Shown here piece by piece: positions 24,122 to 32,582 of a stretch of DNA of 45,762 nucleotides; position 1 is the first letter of the stretch; each line of letters begins with the position of its first letter. This DNA comes from an uncultured Acidobacteriia bacterium (GTDB lineage: Bacteria; Acidobacteriota; Terriglobia; Bryobacterales; Bryobacteraceae). The notes under the pieces are model-generated. The model had not been told where the DNA came from. It searched no databases and was given only the letters and a program-made list of their open reading frames with translations. The stretch is taken from positions 1 through 45,762 of the forward strand of contig CAIYDY010000065.1 of the NCBI GenBank assembly GCA_903925015.1, read 5' to 3'. The position numbers were made by a program, and so were the translations under genes.

Positions 24122-24664
24122 ATGAGCATTTCGATTGGACGCGCACAAGGCGGACCCGACCCGGCCGCCCTCCAACAACTACGGTCGCAGGTCGCGGCGA
24201 AGCTGTTCCAGGAAGCCGATACGAACAAGGACGGCAAGATTACCCAGGATGAGTTGACGAACGCAGTTCAGGCGCACGGAGGTGCGAAAGGACAGGATGT
24301 CGCTTCATTGTTCAAGAAACTCGATTCGGGTGGAAAGGGCTACATCACCAAGCAGGATATTGAGGACGGTTTGTCGAAGCTCGGCCCGCCGCCGGGTGGC
24401 GGTCCGGGGGGGCCTGGTGGGCCCGGTGGGGACTCGGGTGATGGGGACGGCAAAGCTGCGGGTGCAGCGGCGAAAACCACCACATCCTATGATCCGGCTG
24501 ATACCAACCAGGACGGTACTGTCAGTGCCCAGGAACAGCTTCAGTATGCGTTGAAGCACTATAGCGCCCAAAATCAAGCGGGGACCGGAGGCGGCGCAAC
24601 TATTGCCGCAGCCGGGGCCGCAGCCGGGGCCGCAGCCGGGGCCGGAACAATCACGTACGCGTAG
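24122..24664 (+). CDS. EF-hand calcium-binding protein with Gly- and Ala-rich low-complexity parts
   Basis: A 180-residue protein with three calcium-binding loops: DTNKDGKITQDE (33-44, canonical), DSGGKGYITKQD (68-79, ends in Asp, weaker) and DTNQDGTVSAQE (127-138, canonical). A Gly/Pro-rich linker (GGGPGGPGGPGGDSGDGDG, about 92-110) separates the second and third loops, and the tail is an AAAG repeat. No signal peptide is visible, so it may be cytoplasmic or leave by another route. It likely acts as a calcium sensor or buffer. The pairing is odd: loops one and two form a normal pair, and the third is alone. Monocistronic, divergent from the DUF711 gene. Confidence 0.88.
   Translation: MSISIGRAQGGPDPAALQQLRSQVAAKLFQEADTNKDGKITQDELTNAVQAHGGAKGQDVASLFKKLDSGGKGYITKQDIEDGLSKLGPPPGGGPGGPGGPGGDSGDGDGKAAGAAAKTTTSYDPADTNQDGTVSAQEQLQYALKHYSAQNQAGTGGGATIAAAGAAAGAAAGAGTITYA
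24605..24640 (+). repeat. 12-bp tandem repeat, three perfect copies, inside the EF-hand gene
   Basis: GCCGCAGCCGGG is repeated three times without a mismatch and followed by a partial copy. In frame it encodes the Ala-Ala-Ala-Gly tail repeat. As a multiple of three it can expand or contract without a frameshift, so copy number may vary between strains. Confidence 0.85.
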
Positions 24665-24938
24665 TGCTGCGAGTATGGGCAATTGCGCCAAACTTCGCTC
24701 GGGATGGGCTGGTTTTTCGGAGGCACAGGGCAACTGCAGAAGCGGCAAGGGAGGCGCCACTCCTCGCGTGGCCCTGTATTCACTTGGCTGGTACGACGAC
24801 TTACTTCCAATCCCACTGGAGGGGGAAATCCTGGGAAGCCGCTCTTTGGCCATGCATCGCCCCCAAGCATTTTCGTCATCCGGTCTCGAAAGTTGGCCAA
24901 TTCGCCCGGCGCAATTCCGCGTCGGCACGTACACGCTG

Positions 24939-26492
24939 CTAGAGCATCGCCTCAATCAGGAACGGCCCCCTCCGGCCCAGCGCTTCTCGGGCGAGTTTAG
25001 CGAATTCCCGTGCCGTGGTGGCTCGGGCCGATTCCATGCCCATGCCTGTGGCCAGCTTCACGAAATCCAAATCGGGACGGCTGATGTCGATCATCGATTC
25101 GGCCAAGCTGCCGAATCCGTTGGCTCCGGTGCGGCGCATTTCGATGTCCAGAATCCGGTAGCGCCGGTTGGCCAGGATCACCACCGTCACATCCAAGTTC
25201 TCCCGCACCATGGTCCACAACGATTGCAGGGTGTACATGGCTGAACCATCGGCGTCCAAGGCAACGACTTTCCGGTCCGGGCACGCCACGGCCGCACCGA
25301 CGGCCAAAGGAAGGCCCTGGCCGATGGAACCGCCGGTTACGGGCATGGAGTCGTGCGGGGGGGCGGAACGCAACGCGGTGAGAATCGGAACCGCGGAGGA
25401 AACGCATTCGTCGGAAACCAGCGCGTTTTCGGGGAGCAGTGCGGCGACGGTCCGCCCGAGTGCTTCTAGGGTTAGGGGTGCGTCGTCGTCGGCAACTTCG
25501 AGGGGTGGGGTGTGGGACAACTGCGCGGGACCCGCGCCGCAAAGATCCGCCAACGCCTCCAGCGCCAACGTTCCATTGTCCTCCCTGCGAGCCAAGACCG
25601 TGGTCAGGCTCGAATCCGGCACCATGTAGCTTGGAATACCGGGGTAGGCGAAGAACGATACCGGAACCTCCGATTCCACCAACACCAGGTTCAGAGTGTC
25701 GGCGAAAAACGGCAGCGCGCCCTCGGGGAAATAGGGCACGACTCCCGGCTGGAAGCGGCCGCGACCGGTCGACATCTTCCCGGCATTGCGAGCGATTCCG
25801 AACTTGGCGCCGGTCTTCACGGAAATCCGGTGTGCGGCATCAAGGGCACGGGGGTTGACCGCCATACCGCCCAGCAGGATCATGGTCCCGGCCAGCGGCA
25901 GCAGTTCGGCGACCCGACGAAGGACGGCGTCGTCCACCGGCGCGGGTGCGGTCAGGGAGGCCTGTACGCCCGGCAATCCGCCCTCGGTCCAGGAATGGTC
26001 CGCAGGCACAATCAGCGTCGCCACGGAGCCAGGAGGCCCCCAAGCGGCTGCGATAGTTTCGGAAACTCCCACACCGACATCGGCTGGCCCAGTGCTGGTA
26101 CGCACATAGGAGGAAACCGTGCGCGCGAAAGTCGCGATGTCCGAACTGAGCGGGGCGTCCACCCGCAAATGCGGTGTCGCATGTTCGCCGACGATGTTCA
26201 CCACCGCCGACCGGGCCTTCCGCGCATTGTGGAAGTTGGCCAGGCTGTTTCCCAGACCGGGCCCCAAATGCAGCAGCGTCGAGGCAGGACGGCCGAGCGC
26301 GCGGGCATACCCGTCCGCCGCTCCCGAACAAACGCCCTCGAAAAGGCACAAAATTCCGCGCAGACCCGGCACGCGGTCCAAGGCCGCGACGAAGTGCATT
26401 TCCGAGGTCCCCGGATTCATGAAACACGTATCTACGCCGTTCAACAAAAGCGTCCGCAAAAGACTTTCCGCTCCGGTCACTGCTGGCAGCAT
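24939..26492 (-). CDS. Thiamine-diphosphate-dependent enzyme, acetolactate synthase large-subunit/benzoylformate decarboxylase type
   Basis: A 517-residue ThDP enzyme with the three-domain layout of the family. The activating Glu is E52 in CLFEGVCSGAADGYARALG. The central domain is GTMILLGGMAVNPRALDA. The cofactor-binding motif is DADGSAMYTLQSLW starting at 413 and ending at the Asn of VVILANR about 27 residues on; the first Gly of the usual GDG is Ala here. It resembles the stand-alone acetolactate-synthase-like proteins rather than IlvB itself, so decarboxylation or carboligation of a 2-keto acid is likely, but the substrate is unknown. It is divergent from the beta-oxidation gene with five bases between start codons. 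Confidence 0.9.
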   Translation of the reverse strand: MLPAVTGAESLLRTLLLNGVDTCFMNPGTSEMHFVAALDRVPGLRGILCLFEGVCSGAADGYARALGRPASTLLHLGPGLGNSLANFHNARKARSAVVNIVGEHATPHLRVDAPLSSDIATFARTVSSYVRTSTGPADVGVGVSETIAAAWGPPGSVATLIVPADHSWTEGGLPGVQASLTAPAPVDDAVLRRVAELLPLAGTMILLGGMAVNPRALDAAHRISVKTGAKFGIARNAGKMSTGRGRFQPGVVPYFPEGALPFFADTLNLVLVESEVPVSFFAYPGIPSYMVPDSSLTTVLARREDNGTLALEALADLCGAGPAQLSHTPPLEVADDDAPLTLEALGRTVAALLPENALVSDECVSSAVPILTALRSAPPHDSMPVTGGSIGQGLPLAVGAAVACPDRKVVALDADGSAMYTLQSLWTMVRENLDVTVVILANRRYRILDIEMRRTGANGFGSLAESMIDISRPDLDFVKLATGMGMESARATTAREFAKLAREALGRRGPFLIEAML

Positions 26493-26497
26493 ACTAT

Positions 26498-28612
26498 GTG
26501 GTTGTGAACGAACTGGTAAAGCTGTCCCGTAGGGACGAGATTGCGATTGTCACGATTGACAATCCGCCCGTGAACGCGTTGAGTCCGGGAGTGCCCGAGG
26601 GCATCCTGTCATGCATCGAGGAAGCCGCCGCGAACGGGTCAGTAAAGGCGATTGTCGTGATCGGGGCGGGTACGACCTTCATCGCGGGCGCGGACATACG
26701 GGAGTTTGGAAAGATCGTGGCGGGAGAGGCTGCGGCATCGAACCTGCCCGAAATCATCTGCAAGATTGAGGACTGCCCCAAGCCGGTCGTGATGGCGCTG
26801 CACGGGACCGCGTTTGGCGGCGGGTTGGAGGTCGCCATGGGCGGCCACTTCCGCGTGATGGCGGCGGACGGACTGGTTGGCCAGCCGGAAGTCAAAATCG
26901 GGCTGATCCCCGGCGCTGGCGGCACACAACGGCTGCCGAGGCTGGCCGGGATCGAATTGGCGCTGGAAATGTGCGTCTTCGGGGAACCGATCGGCGCGAA
27001 GGCTGCGTTTGAGTCCGGGTTGGTGAACCGCATCATCGATTGCAACGGGCGGGAGGGCGACCTCTTGGAAGGTGCCATCGCCTTCGCGCGCGAGGCTATC
27101 CACAAGCCGATGTCGAAAACCCGCGACCGGCGGGGGAAGTTGAAGGATGTCGATCCCCGGTATTTCTCCGCCGCCATCGATAAGGCCAACGCCACCCGGA
27201 GGGGCCAAGTCGCGCCACTGGAAGCCGTGGATGCTGTCGAAGCGTCGATCCGGCTGTTCGATCGCGGTATGGAGATGGAGCGCGAGGCTTTCGTGCGCTG
27301 CCTGCACTCGCCGCAATCGAAAGCCATGATCCACGCATTCTTCGGCGAGCGCACCGTGGCCAAGATTCCCGACATCGGCAAGGATGTTCAGACCTACAAG
27401 ATCAGGAAGGCTGCGGTAGTGGGGGCGGGGACCATGGGCGGCGGTATCGCGATGAACTACGCGAACGCCGGAATACCCGTGATTTTGAAGGAGACGGACC
27501 AGAAGGCGCTCGACAAGGGGATTAACACGATCCGGTCCAACTACGCCAATTCCGTGCGCAAGGGGCGCTTCGACTGGGCCGAGATGGAGCGCCGGATGGC
27601 CTTCATTACGCCGCAGACCACCTACGACGGGTTTGAGGACGTCGACGTGGTCACGGAAGCCGTGTTCGAGGGCATGGAGCTAAAGAAGCAAGTCTTCGCC
27701 GAACTGGACGCCATCGCGAAGCCCACCTGCATTCTGGCCTCGAACACATCGACGCTCGACATCGACGAGATTGCTTCGGCAACGAAACGACCCCAGATGG
27801 TGGTTGGACACCACTTTTTCAGCCCGGCGAATGTGATGCGGCTTCTAGAAGTGGTGCGCGGCAAGGCGACCAGCAAGGAGGTCATCGCGACGTCGATGGC
27901 GCTCGGCAAGAAGCTCAAGAAGGTGGCGGTGCTGGCGGGCAATAGCCGGGGCTTTATCGGCAACCGAATGGTGCACGTCTACCTGCGGGAAGCGCAGTTC
28001 CTGTTGGAGGAGGGCGCAACGGTGGAGGAAATCAATTCCACGCTGTACGACTTTGGTTTCGCCATGGGGCCGCTCGCTATGACGGACTTGGCCGGAATCG
28101 ATGTAGGCTGGCGGATCCGGCAGGAGTCCAAACACTTGGAGAAACCGGGTGTGCGGCGGCCGATGATTGCCGACAAGCTGTATGAGATGGGCCGGTACGG
28201 GCAGAAGACGTTCCGAGGGTTTTCGCGATACGACACCCATCGCGTGGCCACCGCCGACCCGGAAATTCCGCACGTTGTGGCGGAAGCGACTGCGGGGATG
28301 GGAATCGAACAGCGGAAGATTGATCGGTCAGAGATTCTGGACCGCTGTTTGTATGCCCTGGTCAACGAGGCGGCCAAGTTGCTGGAAGAGGGTGTGGCGC
28401 TGCGGGCGGTCGACATCGACATTGTCTACCTGAACGGCTATGCATTCCCGGCGTGGCGGGGCGGGCCTATGTTCTACGCCGATTCGGTCGGGCTGCCGCA
28501 GGTCCTGGCACGCATCGAGGAGTTTGAAAAGCAGCATGGGTCCGATCTTTGGGCTCCGGCACCGTTGTTGAAGCGTCTGGCGGAATCCGGGGGCAAGTTC
28601 AGCGCATCATGA
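26498..28612 (+). CDS. Bifunctional enoyl-CoA hydratase/3-hydroxyacyl-CoA dehydrogenase (FadJ/peroxisomal MFE1-like)
   Basis: A 704-residue fusion enzyme of fatty-acid beta-oxidation. The N-terminal crotonase domain has the oxyanion-hole segment AGADIREF (63-70) and catalytic glutamates E111 (FGGGLEVAMGG) and E131 (QPEVKIGLIPGAGGTQRLP). The dehydrogenase domain has GAGTMGGGIA at 309-318, SNTSTLDI, and the catalytic His in GHHFFSPA (437-444), then the C-terminal 3HCDH domains (NRGFIGNRM-like GFIGNRMVHVYL). It hydrates enoyl-CoA and oxidises the product with NAD. The start is GTG; a second GTG two codons on is possible. It overlaps the next gene by ATGA. No thiolase is nearby. Confidence 0.95.
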   Translation: MVVNELVKLSRRDEIAIVTIDNPPVNALSPGVPEGILSCIEEAAANGSVKAIVVIGAGTTFIAGADIREFGKIVAGEAAASNLPEIICKIEDCPKPVVMALHGTAFGGGLEVAMGGHFRVMAADGLVGQPEVKIGLIPGAGGTQRLPRLAGIELALEMCVFGEPIGAKAAFESGLVNRIIDCNGREGDLLEGAIAFAREAIHKPMSKTRDRRGKLKDVDPRYFSAAIDKANATRRGQVAPLEAVDAVEASIRLFDRGMEMEREAFVRCLHSPQSKAMIHAFFGERTVAKIPDIGKDVQTYKIRKAAVVGAGTMGGGIAMNYANAGIPVILKETDQKALDKGINTIRSNYANSVRKGRFDWAEMERRMAFITPQTTYDGFEDVDVVTEAVFEGMELKKQVFAELDAIAKPTCILASNTSTLDIDEIASATKRPQMVVGHHFFSPANVMRLLEVVRGKATSKEVIATSMALGKKLKKVAVLAGNSRGFIGNRMVHVYLREAQFLLEEGATVEEINSTLYDFGFAMGPLAMTDLAGIDVGWRIRQESKHLEKPGVRRPMIADKLYEMGRYGQKTFRGFSRYDTHRVATADPEIPHVVAEATAGMGIEQRKIDRSEILDRCLYALVNEAAKLLEEGVALRAVDIDIVYLNGYAFPAWRGGPMFYADSVGLPQVLARIEEFEKQHGSDLWAPAPLLKRLAESGGKFSAS

Positions 28613-29568
28613 TTCGGGTGCGATTCATCGTCTTTGCCTTTGTCTTGTCATGCGCCCTGTTGGACCATGCGGCAGCTGCGACTCCCACGCCCATGGTGGT
28701 CTACCAAGCGAGGGTGGCTTCGATGTCGGGCGATACGGCCGGCGCGCGCAAGGTATTGAAGCAGTACCGCGACGCCGTCGGCGTGACCGCGGAGTACATC
28801 GAAGGACTCTCCTGGGTGGCGCGCGGAGAATTGGGTGCGAACCATTATGCGGCGGCGGAGGCGACGGCCGGAGAGGTGCGAACGCTGGTTCTCGCCAAGT
28901 TGACCGGGCGCAAACTGGACGCCGAGCCGAGCCTGCCGATGGCGTTGGGGGCTTCCATCGAGGTTCAGGCGCAGGCCGCAAAGGCGACCGGACGCCGCGA
29001 CCAGGCTGTGGGATTCCTGCGGGCGGAAGCGGAGAAGTGGCGGGGCACGTCGATTGTGGCCCGCATCCGCAAGAACTTGAACCTGCTGACGCTGGAGGGG
29101 AAGCCCGCCCCGGCACTGGAGACTTCGAAGGTCGTCACGGGTCCGGCTGCGAAACCCTTGGAGCAACACCGGGGCCATCCGGTGCTGCTCTTTTTCTGGG
29201 CGCATTGGTGTTCGGACTGCAAGAACCAGCTCGCGGTGATCCGGCAGTTGCAGGCCAAGTACGGCCCCAAGGGGTTGGAGGTGATCGCTCCGACACAGCA
29301 TTACGGCTATGTGGCGGGCGGCGAGGATGCGCCTCTGGACATGGAGACGCGGTATATCCAAGCCGTCTACCAGCAGTTCTACGCCAGTTTGGGCAAGGTG
29401 GAAACGCCGCTCAGCGAGAAGAATTTCGAGAACTACGGGGTTAGTTCGACTCCGACACTGGCGTTGGTAGATGGACGGGGTATCGTCCGCATGTACAACC
29501 CGGGCAACGTGTCGTATGAGGTTCTGGCGGCGAAGGTCGAGGCTGCGCTGAAAGTTGTGGCTCGGTAG
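28609..29568 (+). CDS. Exported TlpA-like thioredoxin-fold protein with helical N-terminal domain
   Basis: A 319-residue protein with a signal peptide (IVFAFVLSCALLDHAAAA). Residues 30-160 are Ala-rich helices of tetratricopeptide-like appearance (AGARKVLKQYRDAVG, QAVGFLRAEAEKW). Residues 165-319 form a TlpA/thioredoxin domain with the active site C201-S-D-C204 in FFWAHWCSDCKNQL and a cis-Pro in YGVSSTPTLALVD. It probably reduces periplasmic disulfides. The ATG overlaps the stop of the beta-oxidation gene (ATGA). That coupling is surprising for a periplasmic protein behind a cytoplasmic metabolic enzyme. A perfect hairpin starts at its stop codon. Confidence 0.9.
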   Translation: MIRVRFIVFAFVLSCALLDHAAAATPTPMVVYQARVASMSGDTAGARKVLKQYRDAVGVTAEYIEGLSWVARGELGANHYAAAEATAGEVRTLVLAKLTGRKLDAEPSLPMALGASIEVQAQAAKATGRRDQAVGFLRAEAEKWRGTSIVARIRKNLNLLTLEGKPAPALETSKVVTGPAAKPLEQHRGHPVLLFFWAHWCSDCKNQLAVIRQLQAKYGPKGLEVIAPTQHYGYVAGGEDAPLDMETRYIQAVYQQFYASLGKVETPLSEKNFENYGVSSTPTLALVDGRGIVRMYNPGNVSYEVLAAKVEAALKVVAR

Positions 29569-29609
29569 GTAGACCCAAGGAGGCCTGTGCCTGTGGGCTC
29601 GGGTCTACC
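29568..29609. terminator. Perfect 9-bp hairpin between converging genes
   Basis: GGTAGACCC (29568-29576) and GGGTCTACC (29601-29609) are exact complements across a 24-base loop that holds a smaller AGGC/GCCT stem. The left arm starts on the last base of the TlpA-like stop, and the right arm ends 13 bases before the cytochrome P460 stop. Likely a shared terminator; no T-run. Confidence 0.55.
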
Positions 29610-29622
29610 CATTTGCGTCGGA

Positions 29623-30219
29623 CTACTTGGCCGTCATGATCGGGTAGAACTGTACCCAGGTCAGGTCCGTCTTGGACGCCCCGGCAATGTGGCAACTAGC
29701 GCATTCCTCCTTGGACGCTTCCTTGGCAGCGGCGGAATACGGCTGGGCATGGTGTCCAAAGTTGAAAAAGCCCCAGTTTCCCGTCTTCGAGTAGCGCTTG
29801 CTGTCTTTCACGGTCACATCCAGGCCGTTGAAGGCGCCTTCGAAGAAGCCGCGGCCCGAGGCCTCGTCGGCGGACCCGTCGGGATGCGTGGAATTCCGCA
29901 ATAGCGCCAATTCCTTCACCAGAATCGTCCCTTCCGGAAACACTCCGGTCTTCTTGTAAGCCGCCAGTTTCGCCGCCTCCACATACACGTTATGGAATTC
30001 CGGGAATCCGGCCTTGCCACCGTTCAAGGCGTTGGGAGTGACCGTCGCGCCGATGAAAACCCAGTCACGGTAGTTCTTTGGAATTTCGAGCTTCCCGTCC
30101 GACGTGTATGTCGGACCGTTCCCGGCCGCGCTGACTGGAGCCGCCGAAGTGGCCGAGTAGATCACAGCGCTGGTTGCCGCCAGAAGCACACCAGCCAATA
30201 TTCTCTTTTGCAATGTCAT
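29623..30219 (-). CDS. Cytochrome P460-family protein, exported, c-type heme
   Basis: A 198-residue protein with a signal peptide ending near SAAPVSAAG. The family region is KLEIPKNYRDWVFIGATVTP and FPEGTILVKELALL, and the heme attachment site is C173-A-S-C176-H177 near the C-terminus. P460 proteins oxidise hydroxylamine or nitric oxide in nitrifiers and related bacteria, via a heme cross-linked to a lysine; whether that cross-link forms here cannot be seen. The gene lies 65 bases downstream of the anti-sigma factor on the same strand, so the ECF sigma factor upstream may control it. A GGAG site lies about ten bases before the ATG. Confidence 0.9.
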   Translation of the reverse strand: MTLQKRILAGVLLAATSAVIYSATSAAPVSAAGNGPTYTSDGKLEIPKNYRDWVFIGATVTPNALNGGKAGFPEFHNVYVEAAKLAAYKKTGVFPEGTILVKELALLRNSTHPDGSADEASGRGFFEGAFNGLDVTVKDSKRYSKTGNWGFFNFGHHAQPYSAAAKEASKEECASCHIAGASKTDLTWVQFYPIMTAK

Positions 30220-30284
30220 GTTTTTCGTCTCCGTTCAACTGGGAGACGCTGTGGCGGGCGGATGTCTTACCCCGCGTTTTGCAT

Positions 30285-30530
30285 TCATTCGGATTTCATG
30301 GCTTGCACCAGAATCCGCATTTCCTCCAGACAGGCTGGGCAGCGATCCAGATGCTCGGAGACGGGACGAAGGGATTCCGGTATGGCGGTACCGTTCAAAT
30401 GGTAGTCTGCGAAGGCCGCGAAGAACTCCAAGCAGTCGTCGCACCCCAATTCGTGCGGCAGCACGGACATGGCCATCCCGACAATCCGGTTGAGTTGGGA
30501 CCAGCGGTCCGAATGTGAATCTGCGTCCAT
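30285..30530 (-). CDS. Zinc-binding anti-sigma factor (ZAS type)
   Basis: An 81-residue soluble protein. The zinc motif H60-xxx-C64-xx-C67 (SEHLDRCPACLEEM) is the ZAS signature, and C30/C33 (LGCDDCLEF) add two more cysteines. Such proteins bind and inhibit their cognate ECF sigma factor and release it on oxidation. There is no transmembrane helix, so the signal is sensed in the cytoplasm, probably redox or metal. It starts 5 bases after the sigma factor stop, with GGAGGT as ribosome site, the usual coupled layout. The downstream cytochrome P460 could be a target. Confidence 0.87.
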   Translation of the reverse strand: MDADSHSDRWSQLNRIVGMAMSVLPHELGCDDCLEFFAAFADYHLNGTAIPESLRPVSEHLDRCPACLEEMRILVQAMKSE

Positions 30531-30535
30531 CGTCC

Positions 30536-31141
30536 TTACCTCCCGCCCAACACTTCCAGAACATGCGCCTCGGACCACCCCGTCCGCAAGATCGCTTGCC
30601 GCAGCCTGACCCGCCCGTCGTAAACCACCTTGTAGAGCGCGTTCCGGTTGGTGCCAAGTCGTATGGCGATCTCCTCGGGCGGCACGTCGGCAAGCTCCGC
30701 CAGAATCGCGTCCCTCTGGCGCGGCGTCAGGCTGTCGGCAATCGCTGTTCGGACCACCGCCATCAACTGTTCCCGCTCGTAGCCTTGGCTGGCCGGGATC
30801 TCAGTGCTGGTGGGCAAGGAGGATCGCCCCGCAGCCGACATTTCGTCCAGGGAAACGTCCTTCCAACGCGCCCTCCGCAGCTCGCTGAGGGCCAGTCTTG
30901 TGGCGATGGACATCGCCCACGTGGTGAAACGGCTGTCGCCGCGAAAGGTTTCGAGCCGCTTCAGAATCAGAACCAGCGCCTCCTGGACTGAATCCTGCAC
31001 GAGAATCGAATCGGGACCGGATTCATGGAACGCCCGCGCCAGTCCCGCGACCAAGATGCTCCGTAAATCGGTGAGCGCCTGTTCGCGGAACGGACCCTCA
31101 CTGCCGAGGTCGTCGACCCACTGACTTTCCGTTCGCTGCAT
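30536..31141 (-). CDS. ECF-family RNA polymerase sigma factor
   Basis: A 201-residue sigma factor with region 2 (LVQDSVQEALVLILKRL, then FTTWAMSIATRLALSELRR) and region 4 (LTPRQRDAILAELADV, then EIAIRLGTNRNALYKVVYDG). The region 4 recognition helix and the GTNRNALYKVVYDGR segment resemble sigma factors paired with short zinc anti-sigma proteins. I take the ATG giving MQRTESQWVDD; the open frame extends a further 33 codons upstream without family sequence. The anti-sigma gene follows five bases later. The promoter it recognises is not identified. Confidence 0.9.
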   Translation of the reverse strand: MQRTESQWVDDLGSEGPFREQALTDLRSILVAGLARAFHESGPDSILVQDSVQEALVLILKRLETFRGDSRFTTWAMSIATRLALSELRRARWKDVSLDEMSAAGRSSLPTSTEIPASQGYEREQLMAVVRTAIADSLTPRQRDAILAELADVPPEEIAIRLGTNRNALYKVVYDGRVRLRQAILRTGWSEAHVLEVLGGR

Positions 31142-31217
31142 TCTGGAGACGCAATCTGGTGGTCGGGATACGGAAGAAATGATCTTCCATATCCAGCATG
31201 GAGGTTTGAGGCTGGGC

Positions 31218-32495
31218 CTAGTGGGCTGCGTCTTCCCCAAACACTCCGAAGGGGAGGTTGCCGTCGGAGTCGAACGGGAGGTCGTGGGATTCGGCCAGGA
31301 TCTCCAGCAGGGGATTAGCCTCGATTTCGGCGCGCATGTTGTCGCTCATGGCGATCGGGCTCAGCTCCAAGGTGTTCTTGATCCAGCAGAGGCGCGTCTC
31401 GGCGATGTCGTGCTTGCCCACCGTGCGGGCGATCCGCTCGATGCACTCGCGGTCGGAATTCCAGTGGATCGGGATCTTGGCTGCGGAGGGGGTGGAGGCC
31501 GTCAGGGCGTTGATCCAAGTGGGGTTGGTGTCGAGCTTGGCGAGGAGGCGGTCATGCACCACGTCGGCAAGTCCCAAACCCACGCCGTTGCCGTAGCTCT
31601 TGTTGCTCAGGTCCCGGAGGAAGATCCGCTCGATTTTCGGGGTATTCGGCCACGGGTTGTATTCGCCCTGGGTGCCTCGGTTGGAGACCTTGGTGTCCAT
31701 GCCGGCACCGCTGATGTGCTTCCCGATTTCGTCGATCATGAGCACGTCGATGTCGCAAGGCAGGCCGGGGGCCCAGCTCTTGCAGATTTCGAGGAGTTCC
31801 TCCTCCATCTGGAGCATCTTGTCGACAGGCAGTGCCGCTAGGCGGGCGGTGTTGTGGTACGCGTCTTCCAGGATTGCGATGCCGCCGAGGATCTTGCCGG
31901 AACCCAGAACCTGCTTGCCGACGGAGCGGATGACGGCCTCCATGCCCAGTTTGTAGGCGTGGGTGTGGTAATTCTTGGCACCGGACCACTTGCCGAGGCC
32001 GATGCCCATCATCTTGAACAAACCGCTCTCGATCTTTCCGGCGAAGTCCGTGTGCTGCTTCACGCGGCCGACCAGCATGATGCCGTCAGCTTCGGAGGCG
32101 TACTTGTCGAGGAAGGCTTCGATGCCCTCGGGGGTGCGTCCGAGCGAGATCACTTCGAGCGAGCTTTTCACGGGGCAACCCATGGTGCCTTCGTGGATGC
32201 CGTAATGGGCGAGGACGTCGGCCTGGCCTTCTGCCGTTGCCGCGCCGTGGCTGCCCATGGCTGGGAAGATGAAGGGGTTCATGCCCTTGGACTTCCAGTA
32301 ATTGACGACCGCGCCGACAATCTTGTCGATGTTGCTGATGCCCCGGCTACCAACACCGATGGCGACCGATGCGCCCGGCTGCAGGTTGTTGCCAAACCCG
32401 GCACTTCCAAGCTCGTTCTGGACAGTGCGAGGAATATCCGAGAGGCTGCGGTCCGGAAAGTTCTGCTTGACAAGGAGCATGCGGGGGAGGGACAT
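31218..32495 (-). CDS. LarA-like (DUF2088) lactate racemase-domain protein
   Basis: A 425-residue protein of the LarA N-terminal-domain superfamily. Characteristic segments are GVGSRGISNIDKIVGAVVNY, PAMGSHGAATAEGQADVL, GRVKQHTDFAGKIESGLFKM and IGLGKWSGAKNYHTHA. Lactate racemase uses a nickel-pincer cofactor made by LarB/C/E; none of those genes is visible here, and many LarA paralogues act on other hydroxy acids or are uncharacterised. It may racemise a short 2-hydroxy acid, but that is only family inference. It is divergent from a lipoprotein gene, and upstream of the sigma factor by 76 bases on the same strand. Confidence 0.83.
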   Translation of the reverse strand: MSLPRMLLVKQNFPDRSLSDIPRTVQNELGSAGFGNNLQPGASVAIGVGSRGISNIDKIVGAVVNYWKSKGMNPFIFPAMGSHGAATAEGQADVLAHYGIHEGTMGCPVKSSLEVISLGRTPEGIEAFLDKYASEADGIMLVGRVKQHTDFAGKIESGLFKMMGIGLGKWSGAKNYHTHAYKLGMEAVIRSVGKQVLGSGKILGGIAILEDAYHNTARLAALPVDKMLQMEEELLEICKSWAPGLPCDIDVLMIDEIGKHISGAGMDTKVSNRGTQGEYNPWPNTPKIERIFLRDLSNKSYGNGVGLGLADVVHDRLLAKLDTNPTWINALTASTPSAAKIPIHWNSDRECIERIARTVGKHDIAETRLCWIKNTLELSPIAMSDNMRAEIEANPLLEILAESHDLPFDSDGNLPFGVFGEDAAH

Positions 32496-32582
32496 AAGGA
32501 CCGATTATATCAATTGGATATTCAAGCAGTGGGTTTTCAAGGAGCTTGCTAACTGGCGGTGGGCTGAGGCGTCGAAAGGCAC

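Noticed and set aside
24605-24640. CRISPR-like repeats
   Set aside because: Twelve-base tandem units without spacers, in frame within a coding sequence.
24574-24900. 108-residue minus-strand frame beginning MANFRDRMTKML
   Set aside because: Overlaps the repeat region of the EF-hand gene with no recognised family; the 274-base gap after that gene shows no convincing gene or structure.
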